In this document: one piece after another, positions 1 through 9,265 of the stretch
How the letters are laid out: the number at the start of each line of letters is the position of its first letter
Numbering within the stretch: position 1 is the stretch's first letter
Assembly: GCA_023426245.1 (NCBI GenBank)
Contig: JAFABB010000055.1
Location: 1-64,000 of the forward strand
DNA: 64,000 nucleotides
Reading direction: 5' to 3'
Origin: Bacillota bacterium
GTDB lineage: Bacteria > Bacillota > UBA4882 > UBA8346
Program-made: the position numbers and the translations under genes
The notes under the pieces: model-generated
Database searches by the model: none
Seen by the model: the letters and a program-made list of their open reading frames with translations, nothing else
What the model was told of the DNA's origin: nothing

Positions 1-101
1 TGTGTATTCTTTAAAGGTTACTTTTTTATTGTTTTGTCTTTTCATATGTATATTTTACTATATTTTTCTTGCTCTTTCGATCCCTTTGATATACTAAGAG
101 A

Positions 102-119
102 CTGTCTCTTTTGAGACAG
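102..119. other. Short perfect hairpin in the 246-base edge region
   Basis: A 7-bp stem (CTGTCTC / GAGACAG) with a TTTT loop lies downstream of the regulator gene that ends at 247. No clean T-run follows on either strand, so it is not a convincing intrinsic terminator. The rest of positions 1-246 is AT-rich and shows no gene. Confidence 0.4.
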
Positions 120-246
120 CCCCTTTCCCTATTACAGGTTTGTCAACAAACCATAAACTTGAAAATTACAGTTTAGGCGATTTTATATACTCTATTTATG
201 CAATAATCCAAACACACTACCACGAATTGTTTGACGACAAAATAAA

Positions 247-1329
247 TTAAAGACTTCTACAGGATTTGCGGATAATCAATTCGGGTTGATAAATAAAGGA
301 AGGTTTTTCAAGCCGATTTTCAACCATGTCGATGATAAATTTTGCTGCCTGCCGTCCCATCTCGGCTTTTGGGTGTTTGATCGTGGTTAACTTAATTTCA
401 GAGGCCGTTGCAAGGCTTGAGTCATCAAAACCAATCACAGAAATATCATCCGGTATTTTTAGACCATGGTTTCGGATGGCTTCCATTACTTTCAATGCAA
501 TCTGGTCATTATAACAAACAATTGCAGTGGGCTGAGGTTGTTTTTCCATAAGATTTTGGACAAAAAATTCAGAAAAGCTCAACATTTCCTCAGTTCGATA
601 ATTTCCCAAATATTTAGGTTGAATATCCAAATGATGCTCCTTCATGGCCGCCGTAAAACCAGCCTCTCTTTTGACTCCTTGAAGGTCGTCGGCCTTGAAA
701 ATAGCTGCAATTTCCCTATGTCCCAACTGAATCAAATATTGGGCAGCCAAATAGCCGCCCTGATAGTCATCCATTATGATATAAGCAGGATCCAAATCAT
801 TAAAGAAAGCATGCAACATTAAATAAGGAATCCGCCGTTTTTCAAATTCACGGAAGTAATCAATATTCACATTTGGCTGAGAACTTTTGGTCGGTTCGAT
901 AATGACCCCGGCGATATCTTGATTCAAGATGTTTTCGAGGCATTGCGCTTCCTTGATTTTGTCATTATTGGTGTTGGCCAATATCAAGGTATAACCCGCC
1001 TCGCTTAAAATTTCCTCAATTCCACGGATCAGTGTTGGAAATATATATTCGGATATATAAGTGGCCAAAACCGCAATATTTCCCCTGGTCTTCAGTTTTT
1101 CCCGATAAATGCAAAAAGTGCCTCTTCCTTGTTCGCGCTCTATCCAACCTTCGTTTTCCAGATCTCCTAAGGCCTGGCGCACTGTCTGGCGACTCATCTG
1201 GAACTGCTTGACCAAAATATTCTCCGAGGCTAATTGTTGCCCATAGAGAATTTTCCCCTGGCGAATTTGTTTTTTTAAGTATTCTTTTAATTGCGAATAC
1301 TTTGGTAACAAACGTCCTGAATCAACCAA
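247..1329 (-). CDS. GntR/LacI-type (AraR-like) sugar-responsive transcriptional regulator
   Basis: The N-terminal ~70 residues form a GntR winged helix (PKYSQLKEYLKKQI, then ASENILVKQFQMSRQTVRQA and a GRGTF wing). Residues ~80-360 are a periplasmic-binding-protein-like sensor of the LacI/GalR type (IAVLATY near 84, GFDDSSLA near 315). This architecture is that of AraR, the arabinose repressor of Bacillus. The effector is probably a sugar but cannot be named from sequence. Length of 360 matches AraR. The predicted start is TTG at 1329 with an AGGTG element five bases upstream. The gene follows codY on the same strand but is separated by ~270 bases and a terminator-like hairpin, so it is probably transcribed alone. 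Its target operon is not visible in this window. Confidence 0.85.
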   Translation of the reverse strand: MVDSGRLLPKYSQLKEYLKKQIRQGKILYGQQLASENILVKQFQMSRQTVRQALGDLENEGWIEREQGRGTFCIYREKLKTRGNIAVLATYISEYIFPTLIRGIEEILSEAGYTLILANTNNDKIKEAQCLENILNQDIAGVIIEPTKSSQPNVNIDYFREFEKRRIPYLMLHAFFNDLDPAYIIMDDYQGGYLAAQYLIQLGHREIAAIFKADDLQGVKREAGFTAAMKEHHLDIQPKYLGNYRTEEMLSFSEFFVQNLMEKQPQPTAIVCYNDQIALKVMEAIRNHGLKIPDDISVIGFDDSSLATASEIKLTTIKHPKAEMGRQAAKFIIDMVENRLEKPSFIYQPELIIRKSCRSL

Positions 1330-1450
1330 TCCTTCACCTACTCACAATTGGCGTACTTGTATAAAACATCCCAACTAAAATAAAGTACTGACGGAAATGC
1401 TTGAAAATTAAAATTCTACGCATTTAAATGCTTTCCTTCAAATACCTAAT

Positions 1451-1489
1451 AAAAAGCACTACTTTATTAGCTATGCCAATAAGTAGCGC
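1451..1489 (-). terminator. Probable intrinsic terminator after codY
   Basis: On the minus strand GCGCTACTT-ATT pairs imperfectly with AAT-AAAGTAGTGC around a nine-base loop and is followed directly by TTTTTATT. It sits 114 bases past the codY stop, in the otherwise empty gap before the AraR-like gene. Confidence 0.55.
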
Positions 1490-1602
1490 TTCCAATTGAA
1501 AAAAATTAGGTAAGACTAAAAAACTTATTTTTTCGATAAACGACCCAAAGGAAATGTTCATTTTTATTCCTTCACTCAATTGGGCCGTCCTATCAAATTT
1601 AA

Positions 1603-2343
1603 TTAACGGACTCTTGCTTTTAGGGCATCAAGGAATGAACTGTTTTTAATCTTAATGTAAGTTCCCTTAATTCCAAGGGAACGGGAATTAACAATCCCGG
1701 CGCTTTCCAATTTACGCATGGCATTCACAATGACTGAACGGGAAATTCCAATCCGATCGGCAATTTTACTGGCTACCAGAAAACCTTCCAAACCGTCTAA
1801 TTCAGCAAAAACGCTGTTGATTGCCTTGATTTCGGAAAAGGAAAGAGATTCCAAAACCATTTCAATATTATTATATTGCTTGGAATCGGAATCCTCTGCA
1901 TTGCCTTTTTCAAACAAATAGATTCCTGCCAGCAATGAAGCAGTTTCAGCTAATATTAATTCTTCTTCGGTGAATTGCTGAGCTTTTTTAGTAAGTAACA
2001 GATGTCCGGCTGTCGATGATAAAAGGCGAATCGGCACAATTGTCATAAATGTATTCGCTGAAAAATTATTATCATTCTCCAAGAAATTGCTTTCCAGAGG
2101 TAAATTGGTGACGGTCTGAAAGACAAATCCCACTCGCTGTTTAAATTCAAGCTTTAGTGCGATTGAGGCGTTGTTGTCCCCTTTACCTTCGGTCAAGGAA
2201 TAGCTCAATATTTTGCCTTCCGCATTTACCAGGTAAACGTTGGAGGCAATTTCGTGTGAAATCCCTGATACCAATTCATCTACAGTTAATTGTTCTTTTT
2301 TTAGTAAACTCTCCAATTCTTGTATTTTTTGCAATAAAGACAT
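1603..2343 (-). CDS. codY: GTP- and branched-chain-amino-acid-sensing global regulator CodY
   Basis: CodY is the global nutrient-status repressor of Bacillota; it binds GTP and isoleucine/valine through an N-terminal GAF domain and DNA through a C-terminal winged helix. The protein opens with the family hallmark MSLLQKIQELESLL. The GAF domain covers roughly residues 1-155, and the helix-turn-helix is near residues 190-235 (ASKIADRIGISRSVIVNAMRK, then GTYIK). The start is placed at ATG 2343 (246 aa) rather than an upstream alternative because AAGGAGAG lies seven bases before it and MSLL is the conserved N-terminus. It follows xerC with a gap of ~70 bases in the usual trmFO-xerC-codY order. The hslV/hslU pair that normally lies between xerC and codY is missing. 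Confidence 0.96.
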   Translation of the reverse strand: MSLLQKIQELESLLKKEQLTVDELVSGISHEIASNVYLVNAEGKILSYSLTEGKGDNNASIALKLEFKQRVGFVFQTVTNLPLESNFLENDNNFSANTFMTIVPIRLLSSTAGHLLLTKKAQQFTEEELILAETASLLAGIYLFEKGNAEDSDSKQYNNIEMVLESLSFSEIKAINSVFAELDGLEGFLVASKIADRIGISRSVIVNAMRKLESAGIVNSRSLGIKGTYIKIKNSSFLDALKARVR

Positions 2344-2416
2344 GACACATCTCTCCTTGTGGTTTTCCAATTTTAATATTTACTTTAGTATTCCATAAAT
2401 TTCGCAAAGCTATGAT

Positions 2417-3325
2417 TTACGCCCTAGGATGACTTTTTAGATAAACTGCGCGAATTCTTTCTTTCGTCAAATGGGTATAAATTTGGGTGCTTGATATATC
2501 TACATGGCCTAATAACTCCTGCACCACTCTTAAATCGGCGCCGTTTTCCAATAAATGGGTTGCAAAGGTATGCCGGAGAGTATGTGGACTTATTTTACGA
2601 TGGAGGGCCAGCTGCTGTAGATATTTATCCATGAGTCGTTGAATACTACGGCCGCTCAAACGTGTGCCCCGATAATTTAAAAAAACATTCCGCGTTTGTT
2701 TTGAGCTATTCCCTTTTAAAATTAACTGTGGCCTCACCTCTTTCAAATATTTAATCAAAGCACGTTTCGCGCAACCACCAAGTGGAACAAGACGTTCTTT
2801 AGCTCCCTTTCCGTAAACCCGCAGATACCCGCGGTCCAAATCAAGGTCATCCAGGGTTAAGCCGACCAACTCTTGTAAACGAAGTCCACTAGAATAAAAA
2901 ACTTCCAAAATAGCTTGATCTCTAATACCTAAAACGCTGGACATATCCGGAAGTTTTAATAAACTCTCAAGTTCTTCGGGATATAAAAATTCAGGCAAGC
3001 GCTTTTCCAATTTTGGCGTTGAAACCCCTTGAATTGGATTGTTCATTAGGTAACCTTGCCGGCAAAGAAATTTAAAAAATGATCGTAAACAAGAAATTTT
3101 CCGAGCAATAGATCTACGGGCTAATTGCTCATCCTTTAATGTAGCCAAATATTTTCTAAATATTAAATGATCAATTTGTTCCAGATTAGAAACAGGCGCT
3201 TTGTCGAAAAAAGTCAAAAATTGTCGTAAATCAAGGCCATAGCTTTCCAACGTTCGTTTCGAGTAATTTTTACTAACCCGGAGGTAAATCAAGAATTCGT
3301 CGACTAAATTTTCCAATTTAAACAT
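2417..3325 (-). CDS. xerC: Tyrosine recombinase XerC (chromosome dimer resolution)
   Basis: This is a site-specific tyrosine recombinase of 302 residues, the usual Xer length. The N-terminal SAM-like core-binding domain covers about residues 1-95. The catalytic domain carries Arg in SSGLRLQELVGL, the HxxR pair in HTLRHTFATHL, the His in LGHVDISSTQIYTHL and the nucleophilic Tyr in the same block. Its position between trmFO and codY is the position of xerC (codV) in Bacillus; sequence alone does not separate XerC from XerD. It would act with a partner Xer at dif, probably encoded elsewhere. Confidence 0.92.
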   Translation of the reverse strand: MFKLENLVDEFLIYLRVSKNYSKRTLESYGLDLRQFLTFFDKAPVSNLEQIDHLIFRKYLATLKDEQLARRSIARKISCLRSFFKFLCRQGYLMNNPIQGVSTPKLEKRLPEFLYPEELESLLKLPDMSSVLGIRDQAILEVFYSSGLRLQELVGLTLDDLDLDRGYLRVYGKGAKERLVPLGGCAKRALIKYLKEVRPQLILKGNSSKQTRNVFLNYRGTRLSGRSIQRLMDKYLQQLALHRKISPHTLRHTFATHLLENGADLRVVQELLGHVDISSTQIYTHLTKERIRAVYLKSHPRA

Positions 3326-3415
3326 TTATTCTCGCCCTCAATCATAACACAATTGACGAAAAATGACAACAAAAACCGAAATTTAACAATCGCAGGTTAA
3401 TTTTGGAATCTTTTA

Positions 3416-4717
3416 CTAAATTAAATTAAATTGTCGAATTTTTGTCAATGAGCGACTAGCCAAAGCCAGTCTTCTTTCTTTTTTACCCTTGATGGGATCT
3501 TGGATGGGTGGAAATAGACCGTAGTTTACATTCATGGGTTGAAAATACTTTGGATCAGCATTACAAATGTAATTCATTAGTGATCCGATAGCAGTTTCAG
3601 GAGGAAATTCAATAAGCGGTTTTTCCATGATGAATTGGGCACAATTAATGCCGGCAAGCAGACCGGAAGCGCTTGATTCGACATAACCTTCCACGCCCGT
3701 CATTTGACCGGCAAAAAAAAGAGCGCTTCTTATTTTTGACTGTAATGTTTTATGTAAAACCACCGGCGCATTTAAGTAAGTATTACGGTGCATGACCCCA
3801 TATCTGACAAACTCGGCATTTTGGAGTCCTGGAATTTTACGAAAAACCCTTTGTTGTTCTCCCCATTGAAGATGGGTTTGAAATCCTACTAAATTATACA
3901 AACGGTTTTCTTGATCCTCAGGCCGGAGTTGAACAACAGCATAAGGCCATTTTCCCGTCTTGGGGTCCGTGATGCCCACCGGTTTCATCGGGCCATAACG
4001 CATGGTTTCGATTCCCCGCGAAGCCAGGACTTCAATGGGCATGCATCCTTCAAAAAAAATCTTTTTTTCACAGGGTAAATGTCCTTCAGCAACCTGCGCC
4101 GAAATGATTTCATTCCAAAATCCTTGATAATCTTCTTTGGTAAAAGGGCAATTCAAATAGACACCTTCCCCTTTATCATAACGGGATGCGGCAAAGACAA
4201 TTTCAAAGTCCAAAGACTCTGCGGTTACAATGGGGGCCGCGGCATCATAGAAATAAAAATAATCTTGTCCTATCAAGTTCCGGATAGCTTTTGACAACCG
4301 GGGGGAAGTTAAGGGCCCTGTGGCAATAATAGTTAAACCCTCGGGTATATCCTCAATTTCAGCGTGAACCACTTCTACTAAAGGATGATTGGACAGAATA
4401 TTGGTGATATATTCGGAAAACTTCTGACGCTCAACTGCCAGAGCACCTCCAGCCGGTACTTCGGTTTCCAAGGCTGCTTTCATAATTAATGAGTTTAAAA
4501 GCCGCATTTCTTCTTTTAAAAGACCTACGGCATTTTCCAAAGAGGCTCCACGCAACGAATTACTGCAAACTAATTCTGCAAATTGTCCGGTTTTATGAGC
4601 CGGTGTTAACTTGTCCGGTCGCATTTCCCATAACTTAACCGGTATCCCTCTATTAACCAACTGCCAGGCGGCTTCAGCTCCCGCTAAACCTGCTCCGATT
4701 ACCTTAACAGGATTCAA
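3416..4717 (-). CDS. trmFO: Folate/FAD-dependent tRNA (uracil-54-C5)-methyltransferase TrmFO
   Basis: TrmFO makes ribothymidine at position 54 of the T-loop of tRNAs using methylenetetrahydrofolate and FADH2. The N-terminus has the dinucleotide-binding motif VIGAGLAGAEAAWQL. LVCSNSLRG and the C-terminal GQMTGVEGYVESSASGL are signatures of the family; the 433-residue length is normal. Translation starts at a TTG (4717) that overlaps the topA stop by four bases (TTGA), with AAGGTGAG upstream, so it is translationally coupled to topA. The topA-trmFO-xerC order is conserved in Bacillota. Confidence 0.95.
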   Translation of the reverse strand: MNPVKVIGAGLAGAEAAWQLVNRGIPVKLWEMRPDKLTPAHKTGQFAELVCSNSLRGASLENAVGLLKEEMRLLNSLIMKAALETEVPAGGALAVERQKFSEYITNILSNHPLVEVVHAEIEDIPEGLTIIATGPLTSPRLSKAIRNLIGQDYFYFYDAAAPIVTAESLDFEIVFAASRYDKGEGVYLNCPFTKEDYQGFWNEIISAQVAEGHLPCEKKIFFEGCMPIEVLASRGIETMRYGPMKPVGITDPKTGKWPYAVVQLRPEDQENRLYNLVGFQTHLQWGEQQRVFRKIPGLQNAEFVRYGVMHRNTYLNAPVVLHKTLQSKIRSALFFAGQMTGVEGYVESSASGLLAGINCAQFIMEKPLIEFPPETAIGSLMNYICNADPKYFQPMNVNYGLFPPIQDPIKGKKERRLALASRSLTKIRQFNLI

Positions 4718-6813
4718 TCATTCTCACCTTGTTCTTCAAATTTCGCGGTGTAGCCGCAACCTTCTTTCAGACAAACAATATTTTTATTATCCTTGCTTCC
4801 CTTTAAAACACACATACTGCCACATCGAGGACAAGGGGTTTTAAAGGGGCGCTCCCAGCTGACAAAGTCGCATGTGGGATACTGATTGCAACCGTAAAAA
4901 AAGCGACCTTTTTTCGATTTACGCTCGGTGATTTGCCCGGTCCCACATTTAGGGCAGCTTACCCCCATCTCTTTGCGAATGGGTTTTGTATTCTTGCACT
5001 CCGGATATGCCGGACAAGCTAAAAATTTCCCAAAGCGGCCATATTTATAAACCATTTTGCGACCGCACTTTTCACAAACTACATCGCTTTCTTCTTGAGG
5101 TAATTCAATTCGTTCCACATCTTGGAGGGCGGTTTTGACTTCCTCGCTGAAAGGATCATAAAACTCTGCCAAAACCTTAACCCAGTCGATATCGCCTTCG
5201 GCGATTTTATCCAGTTTTTCTTCCATATCCGCCGTAAAGTCATAATCGACAACCTCGGGAAATTTTTGTTTCAGTAAATCGACCACCACTTGCCCAAGGT
5301 CAGTCGGCTTTAGTCGTTTCTCTTCCATCAAAACATAATTTCGTTTCAGAATGGTATCAATCGTCGGGGCATAGGTACTGGGCCTGCCGATGCCTTTCTC
5401 TTCAAGCATTTTGATAAGTGTCGCCTCAGTATATCTTGGCGGTGGTTGGGTAAAATGTTGTTTGGGGTCAACCTTCACCAATTGAACCCCATCTTGTTCC
5501 TTTAGTTCCGGTAATTGAGCTTCTTCCTCAGGAGTTTCATCATCCTTCCCCTCCTGGTATACTCCGAGAAAGCCCGGAAATTTAAGAATGTTGCCATTGG
5601 CCCGAAACACATAATCCCCTCCACGAATGTCGGCAGCAACTGTATCAAAAAGTGCGGGTTTCATTTGACTGGCAACAAAACGGGCCCAAATCAGTTGATA
5701 TATGCGAAATTGATCTTTGTTCAAAAAAGCCTTCAAAGATTCAGGGTTCCGTGTAGCGTTGGTGGGGCGGATCGCTTCATGGGCTTCCTGAGCTCCAGCA
5801 GTTTTGGTTTTATAGACCGGTGCAGTTTCCGGCAAAAAATTCACACCATAGCGTTCCTTGATGACTTCTCTCGCCAGGGTTTGCGCCTCTTCTGCCACTC
5901 GGACAGAATCTGTACGCATATAGGTTATAAGTCCTTCAACGCCGGCTTCACCAATTTCCAACCCTTCATACAACTGTTGGGCGATCATCATGGTTTTTCT
6001 GGGGCCAAAGCCGTGTTTCCGGGCCGCTTCCTGTTGCAAACTGCTAGTAGTAAAAGGCGGTGCTGGAAAACGCAAACGCTCCTTTTTTTTAACTTCGGAA
6101 ACCTCAAATTGATTCTTTTTAATATCTGATTCAATTTGCTTGGCATCTTTGGCGTTGGTTACATTTAACTTTTTCTTGCCAATGGTAGCCAGTTTGGCTG
6201 TAAAACTCTCTTTTTTTGCAGTAATAAAATTACCGGTAATGCTCCAATATTCTTCCGGCTTAAAATTTTGGATTTCCTGCTCCCGTTCACAAACTAGCCG
6301 AACGGCCACTGATTGAACCCGGCCGGCGCTTAGACCCCGCCGAACTTTTTTCCAAAGCAAGGGGCTTAATTCATAACCTACTATCCGGTCTAAAATTCGT
6401 CTGGCTTGTTGAGCATTAACCCGGTCCAAGTCAATTTTCCTGGGATGTTTGATTGAACTTTCAATTGCTTTTTTGGTGATTTCATGAAATTCGATCCGAT
6501 TGAGCTGTCCCGGTTTTAAATCCAAACTGTTCGCTAAATGCCAAGAAATTGCCTCACCTTCGCGATCAGGGTCGGTTGCCAGCAATACGTTTTCTGCCTT
6601 TTTAACCGAATCTTTCAACTCCTGAATAATTTTTCCTTTGCCCCGAATCGTAATGTACTTTGGCTTAAAGCCGTTGGGAATATCAACCCCAAACTGACTT
6701 TTAGGTAAATCAACAACATGGCCCATGGAAGCTCTGACCATAAATTTTTTGCCGAGATATTTTTCAATGGTCTTAGCCTTTGCCGGTGATTCTACAATAA
6801 CCAATGTTTTCAC
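4714..6813 (-). CDS. topA: DNA topoisomerase I
   Basis: Type IA topoisomerase that relaxes negative supercoils. The Toprim domain has VIVESPAKA near residue 5 and the metal-binding DPDREGE at 81-87. The active-site tyrosine is Y298 in ITYMRTDS. The C-terminus carries three four-cysteine zinc modules (CEKCG...C...C, CPKCG...C...C, CPRCG...C...C). The start is placed at GTG 6813 (699 aa): this gives the conserved KTLVIVESP N-terminus, and a GGGGGT ribosome-binding element is nine bases upstream. A longer reading from 6873 would begin inside the smg terminator hairpin and is not credible. Confidence 0.95.
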   Translation of the reverse strand: MKTLVIVESPAKAKTIEKYLGKKFMVRASMGHVVDLPKSQFGVDIPNGFKPKYITIRGKGKIIQELKDSVKKAENVLLATDPDREGEAISWHLANSLDLKPGQLNRIEFHEITKKAIESSIKHPRKIDLDRVNAQQARRILDRIVGYELSPLLWKKVRRGLSAGRVQSVAVRLVCEREQEIQNFKPEEYWSITGNFITAKKESFTAKLATIGKKKLNVTNAKDAKQIESDIKKNQFEVSEVKKKERLRFPAPPFTTSSLQQEAARKHGFGPRKTMMIAQQLYEGLEIGEAGVEGLITYMRTDSVRVAEEAQTLAREVIKERYGVNFLPETAPVYKTKTAGAQEAHEAIRPTNATRNPESLKAFLNKDQFRIYQLIWARFVASQMKPALFDTVAADIRGGDYVFRANGNILKFPGFLGVYQEGKDDETPEEEAQLPELKEQDGVQLVKVDPKQHFTQPPPRYTEATLIKMLEEKGIGRPSTYAPTIDTILKRNYVLMEEKRLKPTDLGQVVVDLLKQKFPEVVDYDFTADMEEKLDKIAEGDIDWVKVLAEFYDPFSEEVKTALQDVERIELPQEESDVVCEKCGRKMVYKYGRFGKFLACPAYPECKNTKPIRKEMGVSCPKCGTGQITERKSKKGRFFYGCNQYPTCDFVSWERPFKTPCPRCGSMCVLKGSKDNKNIVCLKEGCGYTAKFEEQGEND

Positions 6814-6855
6814 ATAAATGACCCCCATTACCTTTACAAAACCAAATTGACCCAT

Positions 6856-6879
6856 AAAAAAAGGGTTATCCAATAACCC
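6856..6879 (-). terminator. Intrinsic terminator between smg and topA
   Basis: On the minus strand GGGTTAT-TGG-ATAACCC is a perfect 7-bp stem followed immediately by seven T residues. It ends the smg transcript 20 bases past the smg stop. topA must therefore have a very short leader, read-through, or a promoter overlapping the hairpin. Confidence 0.8.
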
Positions 6880-6899
6880 AAAGTTGCAAGTGAATTTTG

Positions 6900-7373
6900 T
6901 CAGTTTAATAAGAATGATGGGCCCATTTCCACCGGGTGAGGTATGATCATTAATAATCGTTCCTCATCCGCAATCACTTTATACAATATCTGTTCCAGTT
7001 CTTTGAGCCCTACTTCATTTGTTTCCATTTGTAACGCCTCTGCTAAAACCTTTTCCAGTTCGTTCAAAGTCAATAAAGAACTGTTAAAGAGACGCAGAAT
7101 TTCCCCCTGACAAGTTACGGTGATCTTTTTTCGTTCAGTGGGGCTAAAAATACGATGTCCGTCCTCTAAACCTGTTAATTCATCCAGCTCTTCAATATTT
7201 GCTTTTAGAGCACTTGGAAGAGAATGTAAAAGTTTAAAGGCCTGTTCAATTTCTTCCGGTTGAAATCCTTGTTGAACTAAAGCATCCACGAGAAGGCGTT
7301 CCGAACAAGAGTTATCTCCTTGAAAAAGGACCTGTTTCATGATAAAACTGACAATCTCGATAACGCGTTCCAT
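6900..7373 (-). CDS. smg: DUF494 (Smg family) protein
   Basis: A 157-residue protein opening with MERVIEIVSFIMKQVL, typical of the Smg/DUF494 family, mostly helical and of unknown biochemical function. In many bacteria smg lies next to dprA and topA, and it does so here. That shared neighbourhood supports the call but not a function. A hairpin with a T-run follows the stop. Confidence 0.8.
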   Translation of the reverse strand: MERVIEIVSFIMKQVLFQGDNSCSERLLVDALVQQGFQPEEIEQAFKLLHSLPSALKANIEELDELTGLEDGHRIFSPTERKKITVTCQGEILRLFNSSLLTLNELEKVLAEALQMETNEVGLKELEQILYKVIADEERLLMIIPHPVEMGPSFLLN

Positions 7374-7551
7374 ACTTTCACCTCTGTACTGGCTGTTAAT
7401 AAATATTTCGGCATGATGGTGGATATGCTTAATAAAAAATAGTTTCCAATTAAGGAATTAATTTAATATTTGAATTTAATTTTATCATTTATTTAGGTTA
7501 ATCCCTCAGCAAGAAGTATATATCATGAATATAACAATTGTAAAGTAAATG

Positions 7552-8643
7552 TTATTTTACACGAAGATACATTTGACCGGGAAACCTTTTAACTACCCCT
7601 CCTAATTCTAATTGGACTAAAGCCGAATTGACCTGTGCTGATGCTAATTTCGTTTGGCGAACAATTTGGTCGATATGTAATGGTTCACGGCTCATCGCTG
7701 AAATGATTTTTTCCTCTAATTCACTCCCGGCAACATAATTTCCATTGGCCATTTCTCCAGGAGATAATTGGGGAATGGCCAATTCCTCCAAAATATCCTG
7801 ATAATTCTCAACTAATTTGGCCCCTTGCCGAATCAGACGGTGAGGTCCTTTGCTACCGTCGTTTCCAATATTTCCCGGAACCGCAAATACTTCCCGGCCT
7901 TGTTCTAAAGCAAAACCAGCCGTAATGAGAGAACCACTATCCTGTGTAGCCTCAACCACAACAACACCTAAACTTAAACCGCTAATTATACGATTACGGG
8001 CAGGGAAGTTAGTGGCGAGTGGTTTTGTACCAAGGGGAAATTCGGAAATAACTGCTCCGTGATGGTCGGAGATTTCCTTCATTAAATATTCATTTTCCGG
8101 AGGATATGGAATATCAATACCGCAACCTAAGACGGCCACCGTTCTCCCGCCGGCCTCAAGCGCTCCTTTATGCGCTTCCGAATCAATTCCCCTTGCCATC
8201 CCGCTAACAATGGTTAAACCTTGCCTAGTTAACTGCACGGATAATTCTCTCGCGTTAAAAATCCCCGCGGGAGTGGGATTCCTTGTACCCACGATCGCAA
8301 CGGCGATATCGTCCCCATATTCAAAACCGCCTAGAGCATAAAGAACCGGTGGCGGATTGGATATTTTTTTCAGAGCGGATGGATAGTCGGGTTCAGAATA
8401 TAGATAAAAACGAATTCCCAGATGATGAGCTTTAATAATTTCTTTTTCCGGCTCCCACTTTTTTTGGATTGTCTGCATGTCAAGCCAAACTTTTTCACCG
8501 ATCAACAACTGTAAATTTTTAGTTGAAGCAGACCAAGCCGCTTTCATCGTGCCAAACTCTTTCAGCAGTTTATAGAACCGGGCCGGTCCAATACCAGGTA
8601 CTCGGTTCCACCATAACCAATATTTCAATTCTTCATTATCCAT
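7552..8643 (-). CDS. dprA: DNA-processing protein DprA (natural transformation)
   Basis: DprA binds incoming single-stranded DNA and loads RecA during transformation. The Rossmann-like core is clear: VAIVGTRNPTPAG, VSGMARGIDSEAHKGAL, TVAVLGCGIDIPYPPEN, ISEFPLGTKP, FPARNRIISGLS and VFAVPGNIG lie at about residues 110-260. An N-terminal helix-hairpin-helix-like region (NRVPGIGPARFYKLL) and a C-terminal winged-helix (about 300-360) frame it. The 363-residue length is typical. Together with the pil cluster and comFB in this window it suggests transformation capacity. Confidence 0.95.
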   Translation of the reverse strand: MDNEELKYWLWWNRVPGIGPARFYKLLKEFGTMKAAWSASTKNLQLLIGEKVWLDMQTIQKKWEPEKEIIKAHHLGIRFYLYSEPDYPSALKKISNPPPVLYALGGFEYGDDIAVAIVGTRNPTPAGIFNARELSVQLTRQGLTIVSGMARGIDSEAHKGALEAGGRTVAVLGCGIDIPYPPENEYLMKEISDHHGAVISEFPLGTKPLATNFPARNRIISGLSLGVVVVEATQDSGSLITAGFALEQGREVFAVPGNIGNDGSKGPHRLIRQGAKLVENYQDILEELAIPQLSPGEMANGNYVAGSELEEKIISAMSREPLHIDQIVRQTKLASAQVNSALVQLELGGVVKRFPGQMYLRVK

Positions 8644-8904
8644 GATAGCACCCCCAAATCATATAATTCGGTGCATTTGCCATCATTCCTTCCCTTTTCC
8701 AATAATATAGAATTATTCAAATAATTCAAAACAGAAACTCAAATACAATCTCTATTTTTTACAATCGTCCTTATACAAACTTAGTAGGAGTTGCCAGAGA
8801 TTTTTAACAAATGCCGGACACAATAATGAATGGCTTAAACAAACATGAGCATCTTAGTTAGCGCTTTTCATTCGATCATTAACAGTGTAAGGCGGGAATC
8901 TTTC

Positions 8905-9129
8905 ATGGAATATCAAGAATTTGATCACATCTATCTGTGTCCACATTGTGAAACCGATACCCTTCACCATGTCATCAATCATAACCGTGATTTAATTGGA
9001 ATCGTATGCGCCCAATGCCATACTCCTTCGCTGGTAAAAAAGGATGTGCTTACCTATCACCAATTAAAATGGGAGGATGAACTGAGACAAATCCTTAACA
9101 ATTTAGAGAATCCCTTTGATGAGCCCTAG
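8905..9129 (+). CDS. Small zinc-ribbon protein of unknown function
   Basis: 74 residues with two CxxC knuckles (CPHC near residue 11, CAQC near residue 36) and an acidic C-terminal tail. It resembles the small bh-type zinc-ribbon proteins of Bacillota, but no function is assigned. The start is placed at ATG 8905, which has GGCGGG eight bases upstream; an in-frame start at 8845 adds 20 residues with no ribosome binding site. It is the only plus-strand gene in the first 11 kb and converges on the RNase J gene. Confidence 0.65.
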   Translation: MEYQEFDHIYLCPHCETDTLHHVINHNRDLIGIVCAQCHTPSLVKKDVLTYHQLKWEDELRQILNNLENPFDEP

Positions 9130-9197
9130 ATATGGGAAAGTACAGCTGTCGGCTGTTATCGTGTTCTTCATGGATTCATTTTGATCGTAAAAGCAAA

Positions 9198-9222
9198 AAG
9201 AGACACGCGGATTGTGTCTCTT
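9198..9222. terminator. Bidirectional terminator between convergent genes
   Basis: AAGAGACAC / GTGTCTCTT is a perfect 9-bp stem with a seven-base loop. It has a run of A on its left side, which reads as T on the minus strand, where it would end the RNase J transcript. It lies between the zinc-ribbon gene and the RNase J gene. Confidence 0.65.
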
Positions 9223-9265
9223 GCATAAAACCAGGCTCTTTAAAACCGATTGCCAAAAACGAAAG

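Noticed and set aside
6814..6873. Longer topA start
   Set aside because: The first codons lie inside the smg terminator; GTG 6813 gives the conserved N-terminus.
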